Source: Ponticoccus alexandrii
GTDB taxonomy: Bacteria; Pseudomonadota; Alphaproteobacteria; Rhodobacterales; Rhodobacteraceae
Direction of reading: 5' to 3'
Length of the DNA: 64,000 nt
NCBI RefSeq assembly: GCF_016806125.1
Contig: NZ_CP047166.1
Span: 1,054,001 to 1,118,000 of the forward strand
In this document: positions 25,336 to 32,678 of the stretch, piece by piece
Position numbering within the stretch: position 1 is the stretch's first letter
Layout: each line of letters begins with the position of its first letter
Program-made: the position numbers and the translations under genes
Notes under the pieces: generated by a model
The model's input: only the letters and a program-made list of their open reading frames with translations
Databases searched by the model: none
What the model was told of the DNA's origin: nothing

Positions 25336-25545
25336 TCAGAAGACGGGCCGAAGGACCGCAGGCCCTGCCTTCCGGGAGGGTTGGCGGGTGCCTTGCGGGG
25401 CGGTATCCGCCGATGCTGCACGCGACCTATCGTCTTCCCGACGGGGAAGGGCTTCGGCGCCCGGATTCGCGGACGAAGGCTCCCTGTCCTCAAGCGGGAA
25501 GAGGTCCGGAAACAGGTCTTCGAAATCGGCCTTGCAGATCATCAT
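25336..25545 (-). CDS. Small protein of unknown function
   Basis: A 69-residue reading frame starting MMICKADFEDLFPDLFPLED. AGGAGG lies 6 bases upstream of the first ATG, one of the best ribosome-binding sites in the window. The first 20 residues are protein-like (acidic, Phe/Leu-rich), while the rest is Pro-, Ala- and Arg-rich and probably disordered. It lies in the same orientation as the DUF1127 gene upstream, 98 bases away. No family recognised; the N-terminal segment may be the functional part. Confidence 0.5.
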   Translation of the reverse strand: MMICKADFEDLFPDLFPLEDREPSSANPGAEALPRREDDRSRAASADTAPQGTRQPSRKAGPAVLRPVF

Positions 25546-25643
25546 TATATGCCTCCTATCAATCGCGCCATCGGTTCGCCCCGGTGAGAAAGCCGCGCAC
25601 CGCCACGGGTCGGCGATGCGCTTGCTGGTTGTGTCGCCGCGCC

Positions 25644-25946
25644 TCAGGCTGCCCGGTTTCCGCGTCCCGAGGCATCGGGGTGCCGATCCTCAGACACCGA
25701 CCGCATGGCCGGTTCGCGCTCGATCAGGCCGTCGACGAGGCGCGGGATCTCACTGCGTTCGATCCCGATGTCGCGCAGCAGGCGATTGTCCATGCCTTGA
25801 AGCGCTTCGATCATCTTGCGGCGCTGGAACTTGCGGAATGCGGCCCGAAGCCAAAGGCGAAACGCGCCGGGCTTGCGGCTGCGCTGACTGGCCATTCGGG
25901 GGGCGGGGGCGGACGGGTTGCTGGCTATGAAGAGTTTGGGGTGCAT
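25644..25946 (-). CDS. DUF1127 (YjiS-like) small protein
   Basis: A 100-residue protein whose core RKFQRRKMIEALQGMDNRLLRDIGIERSEIPRLV is the DUF1127 helix-turn-helix-like motif. Members occur in many alphaproteobacteria and some influence phosphate and carbon metabolism through RNA-related effects. The first 40 residues are variable. The start ATG at 25946 has GGAG 7 bases upstream; an ATG four codons earlier is also possible. The C-terminal 25 residues are polar. Confidence 0.8.
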   Translation of the reverse strand: MHPKLFIASNPSAPAPRMASQRSRKPGAFRLWLRAAFRKFQRRKMIEALQGMDNRLLRDIGIERSEIPRLVDGLIEREPAMRSVSEDRHPDASGRGNRAA

Positions 25947-26488
25947 GTCATGCTCCATGAGGCGGAAACTGAACCGGGGCGCACGCCGGACAATCCGCTT
26001 GCAGGCGGAACAGTCCGGCCGGATTGGCGCGCTCGCCATGTCGACTGATCTGAAAAAGATCGAGAAAACCCCGAGGCGCGGACAGGCACGCGGCCTGATC
26101 CCGCCCGGGGTTACCGGCGGTTCAGTGTGTTTCCTGCGTTCAGCAGGAACCTCGTATGAAGACTGAACAGGGTCATGATGGGGATATCGGCAATCCGCCT
26201 TTGGTTATCAAGGGCAGGGCCTGCGACTTTCTGGCACCTTTTGCATGGCTCCGGGCCCGTGAAACGCCCCCTGGCGGTGCAGGCCAAATCGCGACAAGGC
26301 CAGACCTGCCGCGTTATGGGTCGCGGCTGGCAGTCTGGAGGGGCGCGCGCGTGCCCGCGCACTTGGGACCGTGGGCAGAAGGTGAAGTTGAACGGAGGCG
26401 CCCAGCAGACGCCTCCGTAGCTGTCGGCGAGAGGGAGAGGCCATGCGGAAGGCAGGCCTCGTGCCCCGTCAGGTCGATGCCCTGCGCC
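25947..26488. other. Gap of about 540 bases, one hairpin
   Basis: Between the DUF1127 gene and the ArsR gene (both minus strand). It contains a 7-bp hairpin TTCCTGC-GTTCA-GCAGGAA (26131-26149). Frames across it lack ribosome-binding sites and known motifs. No gene is called. Confidence 0.5.
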
Positions 26489-26851
26489 TCATGCGGGGCT
26501 GTTGTCGTGGGTCTCGACCGAGTATGCCTCAGGCTCGGCCAGCCCCTCGATATCCGCGAGCATCGTCATCGCATGTGCGGCGTAGGGCCCGATCCAGCGC
26601 TTCTGAACGTCATGGATCGGAAGCGCGTCGAGATGGTTCCAGCGTTCGCGCCCGCGCCGCTCGACAACCACCAGCCCGGCCTTCTCCAGCACGGACAGGT
26701 GCTGCATCACCGTGCAGCGGTCGAGATCCGTCAGCAGCGCGCAAAGCGCGCCGGTGGTCTGCGGGCCGTCCTTGATCAGGTCGAGAATCCGTCGCCGCGC
26801 CCGGTGGCCAAGCGCCTTGAACAGGGCGTCAAATTTGTCTTCGGTTGACAT
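26489..26851 (-). CDS. ArsR-family transcriptional regulator
   Basis: A 120-residue winged-helix repressor. ALGHRARRRILDLIKDGPQTTGALCALL and RCTVMQHLSVLEKAGLVVVERRGRERWNHLD are the HTH and wing. No metal-binding CxC motif is present, so it belongs to the ArsR group that pairs with SRPBCC genes. The divergent SRPBCC gene at 26900 supports this. Its ATG (26851-26849) forms one end of the palindrome listed next, so autoregulation is likely and the transcript leader must be very short or absent, unless the real start is further downstream. Confidence 0.9.
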   Translation of the reverse strand: MSTEDKFDALFKALGHRARRRILDLIKDGPQTTGALCALLTDLDRCTVMQHLSVLEKAGLVVVERRGRERWNHLDALPIHDVQKRWIGPYAAHAMTMLADIEGLAEPEAYSVETHDNSPA

Positions 26852-26870
26852 GTTATATTTTTATAACATG
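26849..26870. promoter_or_regulatory. Perfect palindrome, ArsR operator
   Basis: CATGTTATA-TTTT-TATAACATG, a perfect 9-4-9 inverted repeat and one of the most AT-rich spots in the window. It covers the arsR start codon and lies 30 bases before the SRPBCC gene, which fits an operator controlling both genes. Confidence 0.75.
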
Positions 26871-26899
26871 ATTGACGGAAAGCAAAGGGGATTCGCATC

Positions 26900-27346
26900 A
26901 TGGACCTCAGGTTCACCGTGGCAGGGCGCATATCCAAATCGGTCGAAGAGGTCTTCGAGGCCGTGGTCGCCCCCGAGCGCCTGTCGAAATACTTCACCAC
27001 CGGCGGGGCGCGGGGGCGGCTGGAAACCGGGGCCGAGGTGACCTGGGATTTCCACGATTTTCCCGGTGCTTTCCCGGTTCTGGTGCAGGAGGTCGTGCCG
27101 AACGAAAGGATCGTGCTGCAATGGGAGGCGGACGGGACAACCGCCACCCGGACAACCGTGACCATGGAGTTCAGCGCGCTGGACGACGGGCGCAGCCTTG
27201 TGCGGATCAGCGAATTCGGATGGCCCGAAACCCAGGCGGGCCTGACATCGTGTTTGGGCAACTGCGAAGGCTGGACGGCGATGCTCTGCGCCATGAAGGC
27301 CTGGTTGGAGCACGGCATCAACCTGCGGGACGGTTTCTACAAGTAA
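26900..27346 (+). CDS. SRPBCC / AHSA1-like protein paired with ArsR
   Basis: A 148-residue START/Bet v1-like protein: MDLRFTVAGRISKSVEEVFEAVVAPERLSKYFTT at the N-terminus and NCEGWTAMLCAMKAWLEHGINLR at the C-terminus. ArsR-SRPBCC pairs are a common two-gene module in which the SRPBCC protein binds a hydrophobic ligand or acts in detoxification. The ATG at 26900 follows AAAGGGG. A VOC gene follows after 28 bases and is probably cotranscribed. Confidence 0.88.
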   Translation: MDLRFTVAGRISKSVEEVFEAVVAPERLSKYFTTGGARGRLETGAEVTWDFHDFPGAFPVLVQEVVPNERIVLQWEADGTTATRTTVTMEFSALDDGRSLVRISEFGWPETQAGLTSCLGNCEGWTAMLCAMKAWLEHGINLRDGFYK

Positions 27347-27374
27347 TCCAAGATCGAAAGAGGAGCGGCATCCC

Positions 27375-27755
27375 ATGGAAGCCGGAAAGAACATCGCAAT
27401 CAAGGTTCCCCAGCATCGCTGGGACGACACCGTGGCCTTTTACCGGGATAAGGTTGGGCTGCCGGTCGCCCGCGCGCTGGACGACAGTACGGGGTTCGTC
27501 TTCGGTGCCCTGACCCTATGGATCGACCGCGTCCCGCACCAGAGCCAGGTGGATGTTTGGATCGAACTCTTCGACGACGACCCCGACGCCGCCCTGTCGC
27601 GCCTTGGCAGCCCCAGGCGGGATGAGCTGGAACCGCTGACCAATGTCACCGGGCACTGGACGTCGGACCCCGCCGGGACGGTAATCCTGTTGCGCAAAGA
27701 GCAGATGGGATGCGCCGGAAAACGGGTGGCATCAGCCGATTGCCCGGCCGGGTGA
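27375..27755 (+). CDS. VOC-family protein
   Basis: A 126-residue single VOC module (NIAIKVPQHRWDDTVAFYRDKVGLPVAR, GFVFGALTLWIDRVPH, VDVWIELFDDDPDAALSRL, TGHWTSDPAGTVILLRKEQ). The usual C-terminal GHxxxFxDPDGN segment is weak (TGHWTSDPAGTVILL), so the metal site may be altered. It follows the SRPBCC gene and likely belongs to the ArsR-controlled unit. Function unknown. Confidence 0.82.
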   Translation: MEAGKNIAIKVPQHRWDDTVAFYRDKVGLPVARALDDSTGFVFGALTLWIDRVPHQSQVDVWIELFDDDPDAALSRLGSPRRDELEPLTNVTGHWTSDPAGTVILLRKEQMGCAGKRVASADCPAG

Positions 27756-27822
27756 GGCGGCCCCGCTTCGGCGCGATCACGCCTTGAAGCCCGACCAATA
27801 GCGTCCGCTTGCGCCGAGGCTG

Positions 27823-28239
27823 TCAGGCGGGCTCCGGTGCGGGGAGGGCGACGTCGGCAAGGGTCGAACGGTTGAGGCTCTCGATAAAGGACATCTCGGC
27901 CACCCGAAGCCGGGACTTCAGACGACAGCATCCGTCTATCGTGCATTCTCCGCCGTCCGGCTGAAGGCATTCGACCAGCGCCTGACCCTCTTCCAGCAGG
28001 CGCACCACATCCCCCAGCCGGATCTCCGCAGGCGTGCGGGCAAGGGTGGCGCCGCCACCACCACCACGGCGGGTCTGCACCAGCCCGGCCCGGCCGAGTT
28101 TCTGCATGATCTTGATGAGATGGTGGCGCGACAGCTGGAATTCCTCGGCCAGATCGGCCGTGGAAAAAGCCCGGTCGGGCGCGCTGGCAAGACGCATCAG
28201 CATGCGGAGCCCGTAGTCGGTGAAAGAGGTCAGGCGCAT
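27823..28239 (-). CDS. nsrR: Rrf2-family regulator, NsrR-like
   Basis: A 138-residue Rrf2 winged-helix protein. The DNA-binding part is RLTSFTDYGLRMLMRLA ... LSRHHLIKIMQKLGRAGLVQTRRG. The cluster-binding segment is LVECLQPDGGECTIDGCCRLKSRL with Cys91, Cys99 and Cys104/105, which matches the three-cysteine pattern of the nitric-oxide sensor NsrR and not IscR. The insert of five glycines after residue 58 is unusual. A candidate operator lies 13 bases upstream of the start. The neighbouring hemoglobin-DUF6522 genes fit an NO-stress regulon. Confidence 0.75.
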   Translation of the reverse strand: MRLTSFTDYGLRMLMRLASAPDRAFSTADLAEEFQLSRHHLIKIMQKLGRAGLVQTRRGGGGGATLARTPAEIRLGDVVRLLEEGQALVECLQPDGGECTIDGCCRLKSRLRVAEMSFIESLNRSTLADVALPAPEPA

Positions 28240-28251
28240 CTGGTCTCCATG

Positions 28252-28274
28252 AAGTGGTATTTACAGTGCCTGTT
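28252..28274. promoter_or_regulatory. Candidate NsrR box 1
   Basis: AAGTGGTATTT A CAGTGCCTGTT, an imperfect inverted repeat 13 bases upstream of the NsrR-like start and about 95 bases before the formyl-THF cyclo-ligase gene. Its left half AAGTGGTATT is identical to that of the box at 31310. Confidence 0.5.
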
Positions 28275-28368
28275 ATCGCGCGTATCCAGAAGCGTGAACA
28301 GCCCCGGCGCGCAGAGCCTGCCTTGTCCGCGCGACGGAATGCATATCTTGCAAGCGCGGAGTTCGAAA

Positions 28369-29067
28369 ATGGGGAACGGGTCCAACAGCTTCAAGGGTCG
28401 TGGCGGCCATGCGTCTCCACCCTGCATGGCTGCGGAGGTCGATCCCGAGTATTTCGATCCCTTGGCGGTGGACCCCGAAGAGGCGCGCGATGTGGCCCGG
28501 TGGCGCACGGCGGAACGCAAGCGGCTGCGCGAGGCGCGCCGGGCGCTTTCCGCACCCGAAAGAAATGCCGTCGGGGATGCGCTGATGGCCGGGCTGGAAA
28601 GGCTGCTTGGCGCAGAGGCGGTCGGGGCAGGGGATGAGATCGTCTCTTTCTATTGGCCCATCAAGGACGAGCCGGACCTGCGCCCGCTGATGACCGCGAT
28701 GCACGCGGCGGGCCGCCGCATCGCCCTGCCGCTGGTCGAGACGCGGGCGGCGCCGCTGGTGTTCCGCCTGTGGACCCCGCAAACCCGGATGCAGCGCGGC
28801 CACTGGAACATCCCCGTTCCGCCACCGGACGCGCCCGAGGTGGTGCCGGACGTGGTGCTTGCGCCTTTGATGGGCTGGGACGGCGCGGGGTATCGCCTGG
28901 GCTACGGGGGCGGATATTTCGACCGGACGCTGGCGGCGCTGTCGCCGCGGCCTTTCCGGATCGGCGTGGGCCTCGCCTCGGCGCAGTTGCCCACGATCTA
29001 CCCGCAACCCCACGATATTCCGATGGATGTCATCCTGACGGAGCGCGGGACAGAGGTCAGCGCATGA
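28369..29067 (+). CDS. 5-formyltetrahydrofolate cyclo-ligase
   Basis: A 232-residue enzyme that converts 5-formyl-THF to 5,10-methenyl-THF using ATP. The family pattern is visible: TAERKRLREARRALSAPERN, EIVSFYWPIKDEPDLRPLM, RRIALPLVE, VVLAPLMGWDGAGYRLGYGGGYFDRTLA (the conserved GxRLGxGGGYYDR-type block) and IPMDVILTERG. The 40-residue N-terminal extension (GGHASPPCMAAEVD) is typical for Rhodobacteraceae. The ATG at 28369 has GCGGAG nearby. The stop overlaps the ATG of a truncated PAS gene. Confidence 0.93.
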   Translation: MGNGSNSFKGRGGHASPPCMAAEVDPEYFDPLAVDPEEARDVARWRTAERKRLREARRALSAPERNAVGDALMAGLERLLGAEAVGAGDEIVSFYWPIKDEPDLRPLMTAMHAAGRRIALPLVETRAAPLVFRLWTPQTRMQRGHWNIPVPPPDAPEVVPDVVLAPLMGWDGAGYRLGYGGGYFDRTLAALSPRPFRIGVGLASAQLPTIYPQPHDIPMDVILTERGTEVSA

Positions 29068-29190
29068 CGCCGGACCGGACCGAGATCGCGCGGCAGCTCT
29101 TCGAAGGCATTCCCGACGCGCTGGTGGTCTCGGACCGCGCGGCCATCATCAGCTCGAACAGCGCCACGGCGGCGCAAAGGATCGTTCGAT
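29064..29190 (+). pseudogene. Remnant of a PAS-domain gene (first ~30 codons)
   Basis: An ATG overlapping the cyclo-ligase stop (ATGA) begins MTPDRTEIARQLFEGIPDA followed by LVVSDRAAIISS, a clear PAS entry. After about 30 codons the similarity stops, and the frame runs into sequence that is antisense to ccoS. The translational coupling shows a real gene once followed the cyclo-ligase. The break lies between about 29150 and 29200, probably a deletion or insertion junction. Confidence 0.6.
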
Positions 29191-29200
29191 CTGGCGCCCG

Positions 29201-29398
29201 TCAACCGCCGCATCGTCGGACACCCTCCCGGTTGGCTCTGTGGCTTGACGGCAGCGGGTGGTCCTCTGTCAGCAGGATCCGGCGGGCGTCGCCTTCGGGA
29301 TCGGAAAACTGGTCGGTCCTCGCTGTCCAGAAGAAGGCGACAAGGCCGATTGCACCCATCATCAGCGTGACCGGTATCGGCAGCACAAGGATGTTCAT
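29201..29398 (-). CDS. ccoS: cbb3-type oxidase assembly protein CcoS (orphan)
   Basis: A 65-residue protein with one N-terminal membrane helix (MNILVLPIPVTLMMGAIGLVAFFW) followed by RTDQFSDPEGDARRILLTED, the CcoS signature. CcoS is needed for cofactor insertion into cbb3 cytochrome oxidase and normally ends a ccoGHIS operon. Here it overlaps the end of a nitronate monooxygenase gene by ATGA, and no other cco gene is in the window. The last 20 residues are Arg-rich and not typical, so the C-terminus may have been altered by the adjacent rearrangement. Confidence 0.8.
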   Translation of the reverse strand: MNILVLPIPVTLMMGAIGLVAFFWTARTDQFSDPEGDARRILLTEDHPLPSSHRANREGVRRCGG

Positions 29399-30429
29399 GT
29401 CTGCCCCGCCGGGGGGAAATGCCGGTCCGATACGAGCTGGGCGCGGGCCTCGGCGCAAAGCGCGTTCAGGCGCTGCTCTGCCGGGACAATCGCGTTGATC
29501 TCACCCGCGCCGGTACCGCAGTAAAGCGGCATCTGTTCCAGGGCTCCGGTCGTGGTGCGCAGGGGTGAATCCGTGCTCTGGCGCAGCCGTGGGATGGGGC
29601 CGTCGTGGGCGATCACCTCACGGGGGATCCTCTCAGGGTCATGTCCCGTCAGGGCCGGGCCGAAGGCCTCGGTGACACTGTTGCGCAGGACGCGCACCGC
29701 CGATCCCTTGGGCCAGTTCAGTACGAAGCCGTCGGTCAGCACGGTATCCGCGCCCCGGGCGGTCACGATCCGTTGCTTGTGATAATCGTGGGCGAAGGAT
29801 TCAGCGGTGGCCAGAAAGGCGGTGCCGCACTGCACGCCCTGCGCCCCAAGCGTCAGCGCCCGGGCCAGCGCCTTGCCGGAGCTGATGCCGCCCGAGGCGA
29901 CAACCGGCAGGGCTGTTGTGTCCAGCACGGACCGGAGCAGGTCGAACGTCGGGGTGTGCCCGTGCACGTGACCGCCCGCATCCTGCCCCTGTGCGATCAG
30001 CACATCCGCACCGGCGGCCTCGGCCTCGCGCGCTGCGGGCAGCGTGCCGACCTGGTGCAGCAGAAGGGCGCCTGCCGCCTTCACCCGGGCAATGGCCTCG
30101 GGCAGGACGTCCCAGAAGAACGAGAAGACCGCCACCTCCATCGTCAGGCAGGTTTCGATCTGCCGGTGCAGCAGGCCGGGCTCGGTGGCTGCCGGGATCA
30201 GGTTGACGGCGAAGGGGCGGTCCGACAGCCGGCGGTAGGCCTCGATTTCCGAGCGGATGAGCGACGGCGCCTCGCGCACCATTCCCAGCGTCGGGAAGCC
30301 GCCGGCATTCGCGACCGCCGCGGCCAGTTCGGCGCGCGCCACGCCGCCCATGCCAGCCAGGATGACGGGAAAGTCACATCCCAGACGGTCGCACAGGGGC
30401 GTGCGAAGGGATCCGGACCCGGCTGTCAT
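29395..30429 (-). CDS. Nitronate monooxygenase (NPD-like flavoprotein)
   Basis: A 344-residue FMN-dependent TIM-barrel enzyme that oxidises alkyl nitronates. Typical blocks are FPVILAGMGGVARAELAAAVANAGGFPTLG, FAVNLIPAA, LLHQVGTLPAAREAEAAGADVLIAQGQDAGGH (catalytic His), PVVASGGISSGKALARALTLGAQGVQCGTAFLAT. It overlaps the DUF488 gene upstream and ccoS downstream by ATGA. Position in a hemoglobin operon suggests a role in handling nitro or NO-derived products. Confidence 0.9.
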   Translation of the reverse strand: MTAGSGSLRTPLCDRLGCDFPVILAGMGGVARAELAAAVANAGGFPTLGMVREAPSLIRSEIEAYRRLSDRPFAVNLIPAATEPGLLHRQIETCLTMEVAVFSFFWDVLPEAIARVKAAGALLLHQVGTLPAAREAEAAGADVLIAQGQDAGGHVHGHTPTFDLLRSVLDTTALPVVASGGISSGKALARALTLGAQGVQCGTAFLATAESFAHDYHKQRIVTARGADTVLTDGFVLNWPKGSAVRVLRNSVTEAFGPALTGHDPERIPREVIAHDGPIPRLRQSTDSPLRTTTGALEQMPLYCGTGAGEINAIVPAEQRLNALCAEARAQLVSDRHFPPAGQT

Positions 30430-30803
30430 GACGTGTTCTCCTTCAGGCGCTGCTGCAGATCGTCCCGCAGCACCACCGCCTGATTGTGCTCCCGGTTCTT
30501 TGCGGCGCAGAGCAGGCTGACGGAGCGTGCCCGGCACCATGCGAGACCGCGCCCGACCGCGTCCGCGTTGTTCGCCAGTTCATGCGGGGAGCGGTTGCAG
30601 GATGCGCCCCATTTCTGCGGGTCGTGGCCGAACCATGCCCGGAGCGCGGTGGTCGGCGCGATGTCCCTGATCCAGTCGTCGTGCCGCAGCGTTGCTTTCG
30701 AGACCCCGCGCGGCCAGATCCGGTCTACCAGCCGCCGCGCGCGGCCCCTGTCAGGCGCCTTGTCGTGAACGCGGGCGATGTCGATATCGGAGTGCTGGGG
30801 CAT
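30426..30803 (-). CDS. DUF488 family protein
   Basis: A 125-residue protein with the DUF488 pattern: RRLVDRIWPRGVSKATLRHDDWIRDIAPTTALRAWFGHDPQKW and SLLCAAKNREHNQAVVLRDDLQQRL. Members are often found near hemoglobin or nitrosative stress genes, and the biochemical role is unknown. The ATG at 30803 has GAGG just upstream. It lies 7 bases after the truncated hemoglobin gene and overlaps the nitronate monooxygenase start, so it is the middle gene of a tight operon. Confidence 0.88.
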   Translation of the reverse strand: MPQHSDIDIARVHDKAPDRGRARRLVDRIWPRGVSKATLRHDDWIRDIAPTTALRAWFGHDPQKWGASCNRSPHELANNADAVGRGLAWCRARSVSLLCAAKNREHNQAVVLRDDLQQRLKENTS

Positions 30804-30810
30804 GTCTGCC

Positions 30811-31263
30811 TCACGCCAGTTTCGGGATGCCGTTGCCCCGGGCATCCTCGACCGCGAAGCTGAGCGACCGGGCAATGCGCTCGGCCCGCTCTATGACATG
30901 GGCGGCGCCTGCGGCTGTGCAAATCTCTGTCGCGGTCTCGCGGAAGAGGCAGAGCCAGCGCTCGAAATGGCCCCGGTCGATGGGCAGGCCGATATGCTTC
31001 GGCACAGGGGCGCCATGGTAGCGGCCCGTCATCAGGGCGACCGAGGACCAGAAGGCGGTCATCCGCTCCAGATGCGGCGGCCAGTCGTCGATGCGCGCCG
31101 CGAAGATCGGGCCAAGCACCGGGTCCCTGCGGATCTTGTCATAGAAGGCATGGACCAGCGTGCGCAGCACCCCGTCATCAAGCCCGGTGCTTGCCTCGAT
31201 CTCTGCGGTGGTCGCCGGTCGCGCGGAGGGACTGCGGGAGGGGGGTGTCTGTGTAAAGGTCAT
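30811..31263 (-). CDS. Group III truncated hemoglobin
   Basis: A 150-residue globin of the trHb3 class. Signatures are LRTLVHAFYDKIRRDPVLGPIFAARI, DWPPHLERMTAFWSSVALMTGRYHGAPVPKHIGLPIDRGHFERWLCLFRET; the proximal His is in HFERWL and HL in the E helix is typical. These proteins are thought to bind or detoxify NO and peroxides. It is first in the hemoglobin-DUF488-nitronate monooxygenase-ccoS operon; a candidate NsrR box lies 47 bases upstream. Confidence 0.92.
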   Translation of the reverse strand: MTFTQTPPSRSPSARPATTAEIEASTGLDDGVLRTLVHAFYDKIRRDPVLGPIFAARIDDWPPHLERMTAFWSSVALMTGRYHGAPVPKHIGLPIDRGHFERWLCLFRETATEICTAAGAAHVIERAERIARSLSFAVEDARGNGIPKLA

Positions 31264-31309
31264 CGGCGTGGCACCTTGGACGCAGTTCTCCTGTTGTGGT
31301 ATGACCTTT

Positions 31310-31332
31310 AAGTGGTATTGTAAATACTTATT
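31310..31332. promoter_or_regulatory. Candidate NsrR box 2
   Basis: AAGTGGTATTG T AAATACTTATT, an imperfect 11-1-11 inverted repeat (7 of 11 positions pair) in the divergent promoter between the truncated hemoglobin and the DUF6522 gene. It shares its left half with the box near the NsrR-like gene. Confidence 0.6.
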
Positions 31333-31419
31333 CAGTCCGGGCGAAATCGGACGAAGCCGCGCAGAGCCCCATGAGCGAGGGCGGCAGGGGGCCGGGATCA
31401 GGACAAGGGGCGCGATGCG

Positions 31420-31698
31420 ATGAGCGAAGTATCCAGAACTGACAGCGGGTTCGTCGTAGAGGCGTCAGCCCTTGCCCGGGCCTTCGGGATCACGGAAACG
31501 CAGGTCCGGGAAGAGATGCGGACCGGCCTCATCAGCAGCCGCTCCGAGATCGGGAAGGGAGAGGACGAAGGGCGTTGGCGCATGACCTTCTACCGTGCCG
31601 ACCGCGCCTTTCGTCTGGTGGTCAACGCCGAGGGCGCGGTGCTGTCGCGGGGTCGCTTTCCCGTCACGCCGCAGCCACGGTCCGGGCGCCGGGATTGA
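31420..31698 (+). CDS. DUF6522-like small protein
   Basis: A 92-residue protein (GFVVEASALARAFGITETQVREEMRTGLISSRSEIGKGEDEGRWRMTFYRADRAFRLVVNAEG). The layout matches small proteins annotated DUF6522 that accompany NsrR and hemoglobin genes in Rhodobacteraceae. The middle part looks like a helix-turn-helix followed by a beta-rich domain. It is divergent from the hemoglobin operon and shares candidate NsrR box 2. Function unknown. Confidence 0.75.
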   Translation: MSEVSRTDSGFVVEASALARAFGITETQVREEMRTGLISSRSEIGKGEDEGRWRMTFYRADRAFRLVVNAEGAVLSRGRFPVTPQPRSGRRD

Positions 31699-31873
31699 CA
31701 CCCGCCGGGCGGCAGGCAACGATAAATTTATGGTCAGGCACCCGATCACGTTTCGGTTTCTTCTGCTGAACCGCCCCTAGCCCCGGGCGGTTCGCGGGCG
31801 TTTCACACGCAGCGATCTCCCGGGGGTATTTCGAACAGCGCTGAGATTGTCGGAGGTCTCTCCGGGGGGAAAC

Positions 31874-32326
31874 ATGGCCATACCTGACGCCACAGGGTCA
31901 ACGATACCGCAGGACGAAACACTTCAGGGCGAGGGCAAGGATTGCAGGTGCCGCCTGACAACCGCCGACCGGCTGCAGATCGAGAGATTCCTGAGCTTTG
32001 CCGGTAACAGCAGTGTCGTCTACTCCCAGCGCATGCTGGATCTGCTGAACCGGAAACTGCAGGCGGCGGTTGCGATAGAGGGGGCCGCGCCACCGGATGT
32101 TGCCAGCTTCGGGCGCTACATCTCTTGCGTTGTGGATGAGACGGAGACCGAAAGCGGGGTTCTCAGCTTCGGTCTGGTGGCGCGTGCCGGAGAGATCCCC
32201 GTTCACACGCTTCTGGGGGCCACGCTTATCGGACTGACGGTCGGGCAGCGCACGCGGCTGCAGTCCGAAGATGGCACCAGCCGGTCCCTGCTGCTTACCC
32301 AGGTGGGCGCGCCGCTTGCCGTGTAG
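31874..32326 (+). CDS. Divergent GreA/Rnk-like protein (paralogue 2)
   Basis: A 150-residue protein. Residues about 28-70 (RLTTADRLQIERFLSFAG ... MLDLLNRKLQAA) match the helical part of the paralogue at 24533. The C-terminal part contains GVLSFGLVARAG and TLLGATLIGLTVGQRTRLQSEDG, the Rnk-like block. GGGGGGA precedes the ATG. It is on the same strand as DUF6522 upstream and paralogue 3 downstream, with about 350 bases to the latter. Function is inferred to involve RNA polymerase or be a decoy of the Gre fold. Confidence 0.62.
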   Translation: MAIPDATGSTIPQDETLQGEGKDCRCRLTTADRLQIERFLSFAGNSSVVYSQRMLDLLNRKLQAAVAIEGAAPPDVASFGRYISCVVDETETESGVLSFGLVARAGEIPVHTLLGATLIGLTVGQRTRLQSEDGTSRSLLLTQVGAPLAV

Positions 32327-32678
32327 AACCGGGGGCCGTTGCGTCCCTGTCGGGCTGCTCCGGTTTCGGGCCCGGAGGCCATGTGCGTCGCCGCGCGCGG
32401 GTGTTCGGTGCCAGAGGGCTTTTCTCGCCCGGTCCGGCAGGAGCGGTGCATGCGCTGCTTCCGGATCTGACTGTCGTTTGACTTGGCGTCAGAAACTTCA
32501 TAGCCTTTCCCAATGTCTGTGTGCTCATCCAAAAACAGAGGCCGGGCTTTTCCCGGATCTCTGCTGAACCGTTCCCTGCCCCGGGCAGGGGGCCGTATGG
32601 GCTGACCTCACGCTCGGGGATCTTCTTCACCAACAGCTTTGGAGTCTTGAGGCCTGCGCTGCGGGCCGAGGAGAAGAT
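32327..32678. other. Gap between GreA-like genes 2 and 3, no gene
   Basis: About 350 bases. An antisense open frame is present but has no ribosome-binding site or motif. The last bases supply GAGGAGAAGAT just before the start of paralogue 3. No terminator was identified. Confidence 0.5.

Noticed and set aside
26111-26362. Minus-strand 83-codon frame upstream of the DUF1127 gene
   Set aside because: No ribosome-binding site at any start and no recognisable motif; the terminal 21 residues look peptide-like but are not supported.
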